Source: Nemania diffusa | Taxonomy: Eukaryota; Ascomycota; Sordariomycetes; Xylariales; Xylariaceae | Direction: 5' to 3' | Assembly (NCBI GenBank): GCA_038501195.1 | Contig: JBBPUQ010000007.1 | Coordinates: forward strand, 2,271,501 to 2,335,500 | DNA: 64,000 nucleotides | Shown here: piece by piece, positions 34,619 to 44,922 of the stretch | Numbering within the stretch: position 1 is the stretch's first letter | Layout of the letters: each line of letters starts with the position of its first letter | The notes under the pieces: model-generated | Databases searched by the model: none | Seen by the model: the letters and a program-made list of their open reading frames with translations, nothing else | Told to the model about the DNA's origin: nothing | Program-made: the position numbers and the translations under genes

Positions 34619-35522
34619 GACGGTTGTCTCGTCTATCGCGGGGCCCAAACTCGAAATCTTCTAAGTATACTTGAAAGGGGTGTAAGTGATACTGAGTAGC
34701 GACACCAGCATCCAGCTCTCCGATGACGCCCACATTCCATGCATATTTGCGACTAGGTATTTATACCCCGCACCTGATCGATCTCCTGCATCTTATTTAG
34801 TTGGTCAACTTCACACTTGACGAGTGTCTTTCAAAGGGCGCACGATGATCATCGCGAGATCGTCGCGATTGTTAGTCTCTCTTCGTCTTGCTTGTATGTG
34901 TATAAGCCCGCCTATTTCTTCGTACCTCCTGGTATCTTATCCATAATAACACAGGTATACATGTAATGATGCAGTTAATTAGTAAGTATCTGCTGCCATT
35001 GCTGGTAAATATTTACCTATCCCTTTAGAGACCCCCTCGGCATAGTGACTTAAAAGTTGCATAGTGGGGCCGAATTTTATTTATATTTGCCCAATAAGAG
35101 TATGAAATCTTGCTCGGATAATAGTTTTATTGGGTGTATGCAAGTAAAGCTCGGCCCCGCCTATCCCACTTTTAAGTCGCTATGCCGAGGGGGTCTCTAA
35201 AGGGATACACTACACAATAGATTAAAATGATAGCATGACTATTAATTTCAATTGAAATAGTATTTATTTTCTTTTATCAAATTTCCCATTGCCTTCCGAC
35301 TATTCAGTAATTTCAACATCTTTTTAGATTTGCATCAACACTAGATCCAATCATATAGGGAATATTCAATTACCCGCTTTACGGCAATCAGATTAGTTCG
35401 AAATTCCGTACTATTAGGATACCTGCACAATCTATCTCAACTTAACCGCACTCACATTCCTTTCCTATTATTCCCAACCCAAGCAGTAATGGGAGACACA
35501 TAACTATTCACCAGCACCCTCA
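34619..35522. other. intergenic spacer carrying a MITE
   Basis: Contains the hydrolase promoter region and the palindromic element listed separately. No other gene seen. Confidence 0.5.
35020..35205. mobile_element. 186-bp MITE-like palindromic element flanked by TA
   Basis: The ends are near-perfect inverted repeats of about 55 bases. The left end reads TCCCTTTAGAGACCCCCTCG and the right end is its reverse complement, with a few mismatches further in. The inner part is also palindromic (CCCAATAA ... TTATTGGG), so the whole unit can fold into one long hairpin. A TA dinucleotide flanks each end, the target duplication of Tc1/mariner-type elements. It has no coding capacity, so it would depend on a transposase elsewhere. 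Confidence 0.8.
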
Positions 35523-37733
35523 TTATATAGTCATCGCACTCCACTTCTGCAGCAAGAACCCCAGCTCGCCATCATCCCACTCCCTCGAAATGTCCTCCTC
35601 GTCGCTCGGCACGTGCGCGACCACCAGGTTCGACGGGACGTCCTCGAGCTGCTCCCTGGCGCTGCCGCCGGCCCCTTGGCCCCGGGGGTCCTGGAAGTAG
35701 GGGCGCGCGGGGCCGGGGATCTCGAGCTTGCGGGCCCACAGCGCGGCCTGCCAGCCCTTCATGACGTACTCGGCGACGGGCATGCGCGCCGCCACGGTGC
35801 GCATGAGCCGGCACACGCGCGGCAGCAGGTGCGCCGCCCGCTCGTCGGGGAGCAGCGGCAGCAGCACCGTGCCCGCGTTCAGCGGCCCCACGAACGCCAT
35901 GGTCGAGAACTCCCCCGTCGCCCACGTCGCGAAGTACCGCTCCATCAGCTCCACGTCGAGCGCGCAGTGCCGCAGGATCGTCGCCTTCACCGCCGTTGCC
36001 GTCCCGCCGCCATCGTCGAGGACTAGATCGGGGTGGAGAGGGCGCAGCGTCGCGTACACGACCGTGTTCATGACGATTCTGTTTGGAGGTTGTTAGCAGT
36101 GGTTGGGCAATTGGCGGCAGGAAGGGAATCAGCTCAGCTCACCCGAGGAAGCACGTTTCCGGGGTGAAGTTGTGCTCGTAATGCAGCGCGGGAGGAAGGG
36201 AGGTGCTGATTGTCTTCACTTCGGCCAGAATTTCGCCTCGCCTTCTTAGAATGGTTTGGTCACCAAGACCGGTGTCTTTGTTATCCTTCTGCCTCCTCCC
36301 GAGAGCTAGGACCTCGCTCATCAGGACGGCCACACGACAGAACGTGTTGATAGCTCCAGCGATGAAAGGGGGGTTTTCTGATAACTCTGTGAAAACTTGG
36401 CCGAGTAGGTCGACATTCACGGGGTTTCCGTTATGAAACTCCGGAAAGAGGCATGGAATTTTGGGTGGTCGAATCACATCAGCGTCGCGGAAGTTAGTGG
36501 CTGTGAGGCTAGTGGGCGCCTTGCCGTCAGCTCAAGTTCCGATCAGGCCGGTGTGGAAATGGTTGTGGCAATGTTGAATATCGTTGTTGATTTACCTTTC
36601 CAAGCAGAAAAGCCCCCATATTGTCTTTGAAATTGCTCGCTTTTCTGATTCGCCTTCTGAGCTGGCATCCGTCAAAGATGAAAAAGCGCGGCTAATTTCA
36701 GATCTCTTAAGCATACCATAAGAAGCAAGCCGGTACAGACTCCCGTTCCTGTCTTCGCCCTTCATGGATGAGATAGCAAACATGATCCACAACCCTTGGA
36801 TAGTGGGAAGAGCAGGTACTTTGTGGTCATATTGCTTTTTTGCTTCAGTAAGGAACTGGCCTCTCATATCCTGATTGGTTATGCGTCGCACGATGTCTAC
36901 CGTATCTGAGAAGTACTAGGATCACGTAAGTTTTCACACTATTGACTTGCAGGTGCCAACTCACACTTCTCAGTGCACATATGGCATTGACTAGAAATGG
37001 TGAGCAGTATTTTGCGCGCGTGGGGTCGCCTTCACGAACATCTTGGATGAAACACTCGCGGTCAATGAAGGGGTAAAGGAATGAATTATCCCACTTAAAC
37101 CATGCCGAGATGAGCTCAGACACAATCCCATCTCCGGCAACAGTGGTCCACGGTCTAGCGGGGACTTTAACAGGACTTCTACTCAGCGCGTCCAGCTCTA
37201 GCTGCTGCACCGTAGCAGATTCGCCCGGTTCCGCCGATGCCGCCGATGCCGCCGGTGGCAGTAACAGTTCAGCCTGCCTGATCGAGTGTGCAAGAGTAAT
37301 GGGATCGTCCGCCACCCTTAATCTCTGAAATATGGTGTAGGCTTCTGACTCAGGTCTTTTGGAAAGATCGTGGAAAAGCTGGCGGAGCTCTAGATTTTCG
37401 CGCTGAAGTTGGTTCGTGATCTCTTTCCTCGCCGAGCTCCTTGACAAGGTGTCCTGGGGGAGCTCGTAAGTGCATTCTTGTCCTTTACTCTGGCACCTAC
37501 GACAATTTGGTCGTTCCCCATCGCACTATACAATATTTTAGCCAAGCTCAGCTGATAGCGTTAGCTGGCAGTGAAGGTTTCACTTTCGTCTTGAGACGCC
37601 GACACGCATCACACGCAACTACCACAGCAGGGCGACTTCTCCGCGGCCTACTCGGCTGAGGATCTGGATCCTGAGCGTTTTCTTCGGGCGGCGTGGGCTT
37701 CGGTTGTATCGGAACAAATTGTTTTCCAGTCAT
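35523..37733 (-). CDS. Zn2Cys6 transcription factor
   Basis: Five exons (37733-37584, 37525-36965, 36915-36596, 36508-36143, 36078-35523) encode about 650 residues; every join keeps frame. The first intron splits the zinc cluster: CDACRRLKTK, then CDGERPNCRRC with GQEC, giving the C-X2-C-X6-C-X6-C-X2-C-X6-C spacing. A short coiled coil follows (EITNQLQRENLELRQLFHDL), usual for dimerisation. The regulatory domain has FKWDNSFLYPFIDRECF and RLASYGMLKRSEIS, like the nitrate/NirA-type fungal TF domain. An alanine-rich stretch lies between the two. The last exon is much more GC-rich than the rest. Targets are unknown; the adjoining hydrolase on the same strand is a possible but unproven partner. 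Confidence 0.85.
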
Positions 37734-39413
37734 ACCTGAGCGGGAGGGAGATGTTCGTTTGAGGGAGCTCTCCTTCGTCTTGAGAAAGTCTGATCCGATT
37801 TGGGTTAATGGTTAAGACTATAACCCTACTTATCCCTATACGCTCTAAGCATATGTATAGTTCCAGTGAACACATGTGAGAATGGACCTAGGGCATATGA
37901 GCAACCATCAGCATGGTACGCCTGGGGTTCATTGGTTGGGCTAAAGTTAGTACCGGCTCCAAGTCCTTGACTGCCCTTTGATTGGCCTCGCGGTATCGAG
38001 GTCTCACGTAGGTATAATGATCTTGCTCGAGAAACTCGCTACATATGGATGGACGCAAGATAGAGATTAAACGAAAATTGAGGAAGATAAATGGGCTTGT
38101 ATAGTTCGAGCAATGTTAATGGTGCATGCTAGACGCGAGAATCGGCAATAATACTCGGGACGCAGGATAGCAGCTCTACCTAAATAACTAACCGGCTCAA
38201 AAGAACGTAACGTGTCTACCATAATTTTATAGATATACCGTCATGATCGCCAGCCCCTGCCCTTCAGCTCTGTGCTGGGTCGCTCGCTGATGATACATAT
38301 GGTACGGAGCTGCCGCCGTAAGCGGAAAGAAACTGGCGGTGATGTCACCATACGTTTGAGCCCCAATTCACTCCCAAAAAAACAAGTTTTGAGTAATGGA
38401 ATCCAATATTTTACAAGTCAAGCGGAAATGCAGTTTTTCGTTTTTCATCGTTTGTGATAGCAGATAATAGGAGAGGTTGCCCCGGCCAACCATACATCTA
38501 AGTGCCGCGGAAGTCCACAAACGTGTCGATTGGCTGGTTGAAGGCCCAATCGTCATCACCGCCGAACCCTACGGCGAGTCGGCTGGTAAAGCGGGATCTC
38601 CGATCGGCGATGTGGGTTCGGGTGTCCATTATTAGGACTACCGCCCCCACGAAGGGGGCTTGGCGATATCATTCGATCATCCTCCAATCGCATTCCCCTA
38701 AGCTCACGTCCTCGCTATACAGGATTGGCATTAAACCCTCGGAGGCGCTTCGCTCCCTACTCCTGTTCGTAGCGCGTTTTCTAAGCTGATGTTTGGCCCT
38801 GTTCCCTTGTTTGTCCTCGGTGTCTTCCCGTAGATCCCTCTCCCCCGATCTACGCTTCTAGCTCTCTATTACTCTCATCTTTATCTCCTATGGAGACTAG
38901 ATAGTTACTTCATACAGAGATTGCCTAGGCCATTATGTAAATGACTAACGCCAAGACCGGCGCCTCGACCTCTTCGTCCCTAGATCAACGAACATCATGT
39001 CTATGCCTCTACGTTCTAGGCTTTACCGCTCTTCTAGTGTATGGCGAATGGAGCTACGTGTGCTCGCTTAGGCTCTGCTCGCCCCATATGCGAACAACAC
39101 TAATGCTATGAAAAGCTGTCCACTTAGAGGGAGATTATGGTAAACAGGAAAGCGGTTCAGGATGAGAGAATTTAGGTAGTTGACAAAAGGGGCAACGAGG
39201 GGACAGCAAGGCAGCGTAACGACGAAACCATTCGGGCTTTAAGAATTCTGAAATTAGTAGTCTCGTTTGTAAAATATATGACTATGATAATCAATACGTA
39301 CTGGGAGCCTTGGGCACTGCGTTCGCTTTCTCTAACATCGTTAGTTATACTATTAATAAGCAGCGCACTCCTAATATTTTGTATTTATCCCTACTCTGGT
39401 TCGCCGACACCGT
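37734..39413. other. long spacer with a short coding-like remnant
   Basis: Mostly empty. On the reverse strand around 38670-38497 there is a 58-codon open stretch ending GGDDDWAFNQPIDTFVDFRG before a TAG. It looks protein-like (balanced composition, GC-rich island) and may be the C-terminal tail of a lost gene. I do not recognise it. Confidence 0.4.
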
Positions 39414-41691
39414 CTATGCAAGCCTCACAGCCGCCGCAGCTTCTTCGAGCTCTGCCGTGACCCTTACATACACATCCCGAGGCACAACAGCGCATTTATG
39501 ACCAATGAACCGCGAGACCGGGTGCGGCGCCCAGATATCTGCATCGCCTTCTTCCAACAACACCCTGACGACTTCCGAATGGCCCAATTCCATCGCCACC
39601 TGCACAGGCCGCGCGCAACCAAACCCAACCAACACCGTTTCCACCCCGCCGTCGTGCTCTATGACCCAGGATCCAAGATCATGGTAGTTGGCATTACCAT
39701 CAGCACCGTTTGCAAGAAGTAATCGAACCAGGGTGGCATCACCCGCCCTCGCCGCGATGGCGAGGGGGTTGATGTAGTCAGATATACCAAGCGACGCCGG
39801 CCCGACAGAGAAGTCACAGCTCGGCGAGGGGCCGATGCCCGCCCCATCTGCCCGTTCGAAATCGCAGTGGACGCCGGCCGATAGCAGCACCCTGACCGTC
39901 GCTCTTTCCTGTAGCGCGACTGCTTTGCTCAGAGCCCTAGTTGACGAGAATCGATTTGTTTTCTTCGCTAGGATCTCCACGAGTCGCTGATCGCCTTTCC
40001 TAACTGCTTTCACGAGCGCAGGCCCGTGTTTCACTTCAACAGTATAGCTCGCGTCGGCGCCCTTGTCCAAGAACAAGTTCACGAGATCAGTGTTTCCATG
40101 CTCTACCGCCCATTCTAACGGTGTTAGCATTGCCTTGCTACTAGGTTGTTCAAACACCACTCGGCCATCGATTTGGCTCAGTGAAACACTCGGATCGACC
40201 GCGTAATCGTATTCGAGAATCCCGAAGTTCAGATTGGTCGGGCTTTCGAGAATCCGCTCTATGTCACTGTTACAGCAGCTGAATTCTAGCGCAGTTGCCA
40301 GCGCATATTTCTTTTGTAGTTCGCCTGGGACCGCACACGTAGCGGTACTAGTGTCTGTGTCTGTGACTATAGGTTGATTTCTAGCTGTCGTAAAAGGCCG
40401 TCAAAACTTAAGATTTGTTGTTTGCTCATTGACTTGCCGACTTTCATCTGTAGTACGGTTATGAAGGTAGAACTCTTTGGAGCTTGCATCCCATGTTACC
40501 TCCCACTCATTTCCGTCTTGTCGAGTTACGTTACTCTGCGCCGTGTTGCCACTCATCTCATTTCTAACCGTCCCTGTTACCTGCCACCACTTGTGAAAAT
40601 CGAAAGTCTCCTCCCTATATTTAATTCCCGAGATTCGTATTTGCTTTTGTATATTGCCGCTAAACACTAGAGCCATTTGTGGAGCTTTTGAATACCATAT
40701 TTGTATCGCAGCTTTCAAAGCGGGCTACACTCGGCCGTAGTAGCAGTTCTTCCCAGTCGATATCCTGAAAGAAGGCGTGCGCTTTGACTTCGGAGACACC
40801 ACCGACCCCTAGGCGTTTCGTGTGATCCTTTTCGAGAAGTCTCGTTAGAATGTCTGCAGCCTCCGACGAGACCGATCCTACAACGATTAGTTCCTGACTA
40901 TTGATCCTATGGCGATATTGCTCGGGGCCTTTATGATAGAATGGCAATAAGCCGGTCAACATCTCATAGAAAAAATAGATATCCGCTAGCAGCCATTGGA
41001 GAGAATAGCCTCAGCTTGTCTGGCGCTCTTAACAAAAATTGAAGTGGTGCGATAAACGGATGCGAAATTTCAAATTCGGCAGGAGTATCAGCATTCTTGA
41101 CAACTTTGATTGCATAGCTTTGATTACCGTCGTGATGACCGATTCGCTTTTGTGTGCGTAAAAGGTCAGTACAACCAATAGGATATAGCCACTCCCACTC
41201 ATAATTTTGCTCGAAGGGCGGAAGACCTTGTTGGGTGTAGCAAAGACGTAGGAATATGGTTCCGCGGCCCGCCTCGAGGTGCACCAACTGTCTGCTCGAG
41301 CTGAGTGACTTGAAAGGGAGATTAAGCTTAGTGAACCAGGAGAGTGTGAATTGGGCTACAAACAAGGGGTTATTATTTCTGCCGGTTAGGCGCACGAGTA
41401 ACTCGGTAGGAGTTGACACATTAAGCGCACGCCACCTCCGATCTCGGGGTTTCCAAACGACAGTGTTGTTTCTACTCAGATGCCCACCCAAAATCTCAAA
41501 AGAGACCGATTTATCTTGATATCGAACGGTAACGGAGGGAGTGGTGCCCTTACGCACGTTTTCATCTGCAAGATTCCCGAAACCAGGAGTCCGGCTGTCT
41601 GCCGCTACTATCAGGCCATCTAGTGTGACAATGAGGATTCCGGCTTTCTCGGAACTGGATGACGGCGGGGCTAGATCAGATGAAGCTGTTG
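39414..41691 (-). pseudogene. AGC-type protein kinase-ankyrin fusion with deleted catalytic core
   Basis: Read on the reverse strand: an N-terminal beta-rich region (SSSSEKAGILIVTLDGLIVA, C2-like), then a kinase N-lobe (QSYAIKVVKNADTPAEFEIS, SHPFIAPLQFLL). At about 40965 this jumps straight to the kinase C-lobe end (YEMLTGLLPFYHKG, LLEKDHTKRLGVGGVSEVKA, HAFFQDIDWEELL). Subdomains with HRD, DFG and APE are missing, so the catalytic core was deleted at one junction with a frame change. A further 1-nt shift lies near 40670 and an in-frame TGA at about 40401. Beyond it are ankyrin repeats (TPLEWAVEHGNTDLVNLFLD, NPLAIAARAGDATLVRLLLA, ARPVQVAMELGHSEVVRVLL). Intact kinase-ankyrin fusions of Ypk/Akt type occur in filamentous fungi. 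This copy cannot phosphorylate. Confidence 0.8.
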
Positions 41692-42487
41692 AATGAAGTC
41701 AGCCCACGATTTAACAATGTCAACCTCAGCTATCACCACGGGGTGATGAGAAGTTTGAAGTCGATACTACTGAAATCGATTGTATAATATACAACATACA
41801 TATATTCTCAAAAGCCACTCGATATTGTACCAAATAACTAATCTCGGTTCTGAACGTCCAAATGTCTCGCAACGAAAGCTGAGGAGACATGGGGAAAACC
41901 AGACTGCTGCGAGCCTGCGAGGTACCTGCAGCTAACAGGCACTCTTAGGCGGGGCAATAATACCCGAAAGAGGCGTGTAAACCCCCTTTTTGGTACAACC
42001 TACCCGGATCTGCGGCTGAAAAATCGCCCTTCTACACTGATTGACAGGTGATAGTTACATTTAATCCGATGATCATTGAAGTAGTGATGAGGTGGCGTAC
42101 TATAATGTACTGAAGGAATATTAACGACGTCGTTTTTACTCCGTCAGAGATGAACTTTCACGAATAATGGCACAGCTAATGTCATATCTATATTACATTA
42201 TTTTTATGTGCTATAGCTCTTATGCCGATGGTATGTTTATTGTTTTAACAGCACAAGTCTGGATTTGATTAAACAAGCGGTGCCCAGTTGATCTCAAATT
42301 TATTCAGATAAGACTGATGCTGACATAATAACCTAGAAACAATGCGGCACGTGTAGCACCCACTGCAGGATTCCAAGAACAAAACTGGTTAAAGTTCGGC
42401 CGCCAGCTGCTACAATATCATATAGCAGCTATCACCGCTGACGCTGGCGACGAGGCGGAAAGTATCGCAGTTAGGCACTATACTAGT
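41692..42487. other. intergenic spacer
   Basis: AT-rich, with no gene recognised. The 5' exon of the kinase relic may have been here. Confidence 0.45.
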
Positions 42488-42826
42488 TTAGATGGACGTG
42501 CGAGTCGTAACCCCATTGCCCTTAGTAGTAGGAAGAAGGGAGGCCGTGGTGGCAGAACCGCCCACGCCCATGCAAACATAATAGTCAGCTACCAGAGCCG
42601 CGCAAGTGTAAAAGTCGCTCAGGGAAATACCATTAGCAGCGGCGATATCGTAGCTCGAATCGCCAGCAACGATGAGATAGAAGGCATTAAAATAGTTGGC
42701 TATCCCCATATACACCAGCGCTAAAGTTGTCACTCCCCTAGTGGTCTTCGTGGGTGTGGTCAAGTTGGCCAAGTTGAGACCCTGGTAAACACCGTGTCCT
42801 AGTTGCGCGACGCTAGAATTCCACAT
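42488..42826 (-). pseudogene. LysM-domain secreted protein relic
   Basis: The stretch FYLIVAGDSSYDIAAANGIS then LSDFYTCAALVADYYVCMGV is a fungal LysM domain (normally FYxVxxGDTCxxIAxxxxI...FYxWNP...C..L...YYVCVGV). The WNP segment and the middle cysteine block are missing, GDTC has become GDSS, and an expected NC reads NY. The upstream piece with TTPTKTTRGVTT is a typical Thr-rich linker, preceded by what may be the tail of another LysM (MWNSSVAQ). There is no signal peptide. LysM proteins bind chitin and can shield fungi from plant immunity; this copy looks decayed. Confidence 0.65.
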
Positions 42827-43289
42827 ATATTAATACCGTAAAGGCACTATGTGTGTAGTATATGTGTAGGCCAACTAGGTCTACGAATCTTCACTATAAT
42901 ACTTGCCCATGATATGAGCTGGTCCTCAGACATTCACATGCCAAAAAGTACGCATCTAAGCATAGAAACGCTGCCCGATCCCAGCGATGTTCCTATGACA
43001 TTGAGCTCTCCTATATTACGACCTACAGTGATACAACTGTCATACATTTCCATCCTAGAGCAAAACCTCCTAGAATGTACTAGCTGCCAAGACGGCCGTC
43101 TCTTTTTTATATTTAAACAGAATCTGGGACTATTAAGTCCTAGATTACGTCAAACTTAAGGTACTATGTACTTCTTAGTATATACGTCAGGAGGCCTAAG
43201 AGATTAGACATTCTTGCCTATTTCAGTTTAAGTTGTGAGATATATATATCAAACTTGAGGATATAAAATGGTTCCATATCTCAGTAAAT
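42827..43289. other. intergenic spacer
   Basis: AT-rich, lying between the LysM relic and the GH18-like gene. Nothing recognised. Confidence 0.45.
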
Positions 43290-44341
43290 CTACATAAAGA
43301 TGTTCACCAATACACTCCCATACTGCGAATATGACAGCCCGTTCTTCTCGATATCATAATCATTCCAGTAGCCGCCTCCGGCAAGACCACCCGCCGAATT
43401 CCAAGCCGTGAACTTTGACGACGCCTGCGCAGCAGTGGTGCCCTGCGAGGGCTTGGAATCATTCGTGACCCAGAGGAGCGGAACGACCTTCAGCCCAAGC
43501 GTGCTCGCCCAACTAGTCGGGTTGTTCCCCGCGCCGCCATCGTAGCACTGCAAGTAGACGCGATCGACGAGCAGGTTCGGGTCCGCCAGCCCCGCATTCG
43601 CCTGCCTGATAAGCGAGACCCAGAAGGCGGAATTCGTGTACGGCGCAAGGGTGTACTTGTACCCGATCTGGCCCAGCATCTGCGCGAACTTGACCGTGCT
43701 GGCGACGTCGTAGAGGGACTCGTCGTCGTTGTTCACGGCGTCGAGGCCCCATGCCGCCTTTAGCGCGGCGAAGTTGCGGTACAGCGGCGTCGATGGGCCC
43801 GGGCCGGGGTTTGCCATGAGATCCTTCACGTGCTGCGAGTTCATCGAGATCTCCACGCGGTTTATCCCTGTCGTGCCCGTCTTGAAAGACTGCACTTTTG
43901 CGGCTAGCGCGTCGCCGCCTACGTATGTGCCGTTAGATGCGGCAAGGACATCGCTGCTCCCCGGCGTGTTTGAGTAAGACTTTAAGAAATAGCGTTAGTA
44001 ACGTAAGAATCTGATTACGCTTGTGCTTCAAAATCCTATCATTTAGCAACAGGAAAAGAACGTGTGAGTAAGACGGGCATTTAGCCGATATCTCTAGTCA
44101 AAATATACTAGCTGAAGAGGCGCCAATTTCGCAAAAGGGGGTGTCATACCATTATGTCCCCATTTCCTAAGATACCCACGCCGAACATTATAACGCTATT
44201 GAAGCCTGTGGTCTTTATCGCTGTCGTGTTGGACTTTATCACATCCTTGAACAGGTATAAGCTCCTGATGGAGGCCGCTTGGCTGGCGACTAAAGCACAG
44301 GAATGGAAGAGCAGTGCTCTAAATACGATAGAGAACTTCAT
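43290..44341 (-). CDS. secreted GH18-like TIM-barrel protein
   Basis: Two exons, 44341-44150 and 43979-43290, give 293 residues. The N-terminus is a signal peptide (MKFSIVFRALLFHSCALVAS), so the protein is exported. The core segment GLDAVNNDDESLYD resembles the GH18 motif DGxDxDxE, with aspartates and a glutamate in place. Before it is YSNTPGSSDVLAAS, and after it are barrel-like strands (KYTLAPYTNSAFWVSLIRQA, VDRVYLQCYDGGAGN, GLKVVPLLWVTND). The end, GGLAGGGYWNDYDIEKNGLS, matches a recurrent fungal family of GH18-like secreted proteins. Whether it cleaves chitin or another glycan is not known. The intron is long (170 nt) for this locus and its GTATGA donor is non-optimal. Confidence 0.75.
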
Positions 44342-44922
44342 CTTGCAAAAATTCTCTTATTGCTGTTCTTAAGAAAGATAACTACGCAACTGACATGCGA
44401 AGAAACTACTACTGGATGCGGAGAGATCGTCAACTATAAATGCTTGGGATAGGGCAGCATAGCGCGGGTTTTAAGCGAGGCGCTTTGCCGACTCCGCGCT
44501 CTAAATCAACTAGATGCTAATCTGATGCTATATGTCGTATGATACGAGCCCTCTTATACCCCTAGCCACTAGGAAGGAAAGGTTGTAATAAGAGCTCTAC
44601 TTGGAAAGTCGCAACCAATGTAAGGGTTTAGCCGAAAGATATTGGTGGAAAGACTCCAATCCCCGTGATCAGAATACGACGTTCCCCTCTATTTATCGGC
44701 GATATAGCTACAGTTTCAGGAAACTAAGTTGGCCATACTACCAAACATCCCAACGGCCAAGGCCAAGACTCGTGACTGTGCATTAGTGCCTATAACGTTC
44801 AGGCGTATTGCAAGGGGTAAGTGACATAGAGACTGGCAGAGACACAGAACACACGAGGTAAAGAGATTGTTGGGTATATATTCGACCAAGATTGCGTTCT
44901 AATGTATCACGTCCGTCTTAAA
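44342..44922. other. intergenic spacer
   Basis: Promoter side of the GH18-like gene and 3' flank of the permease. Nothing else seen. Confidence 0.5.

Noticed and set aside
33740..34733. Long open frames on both strands overlapping the hydrolase
   Set aside because: Low-complexity Arg/Ala/Gly-rich translations typical of chance frames in GC-rich DNA; only the hydrolase frame has family motifs.
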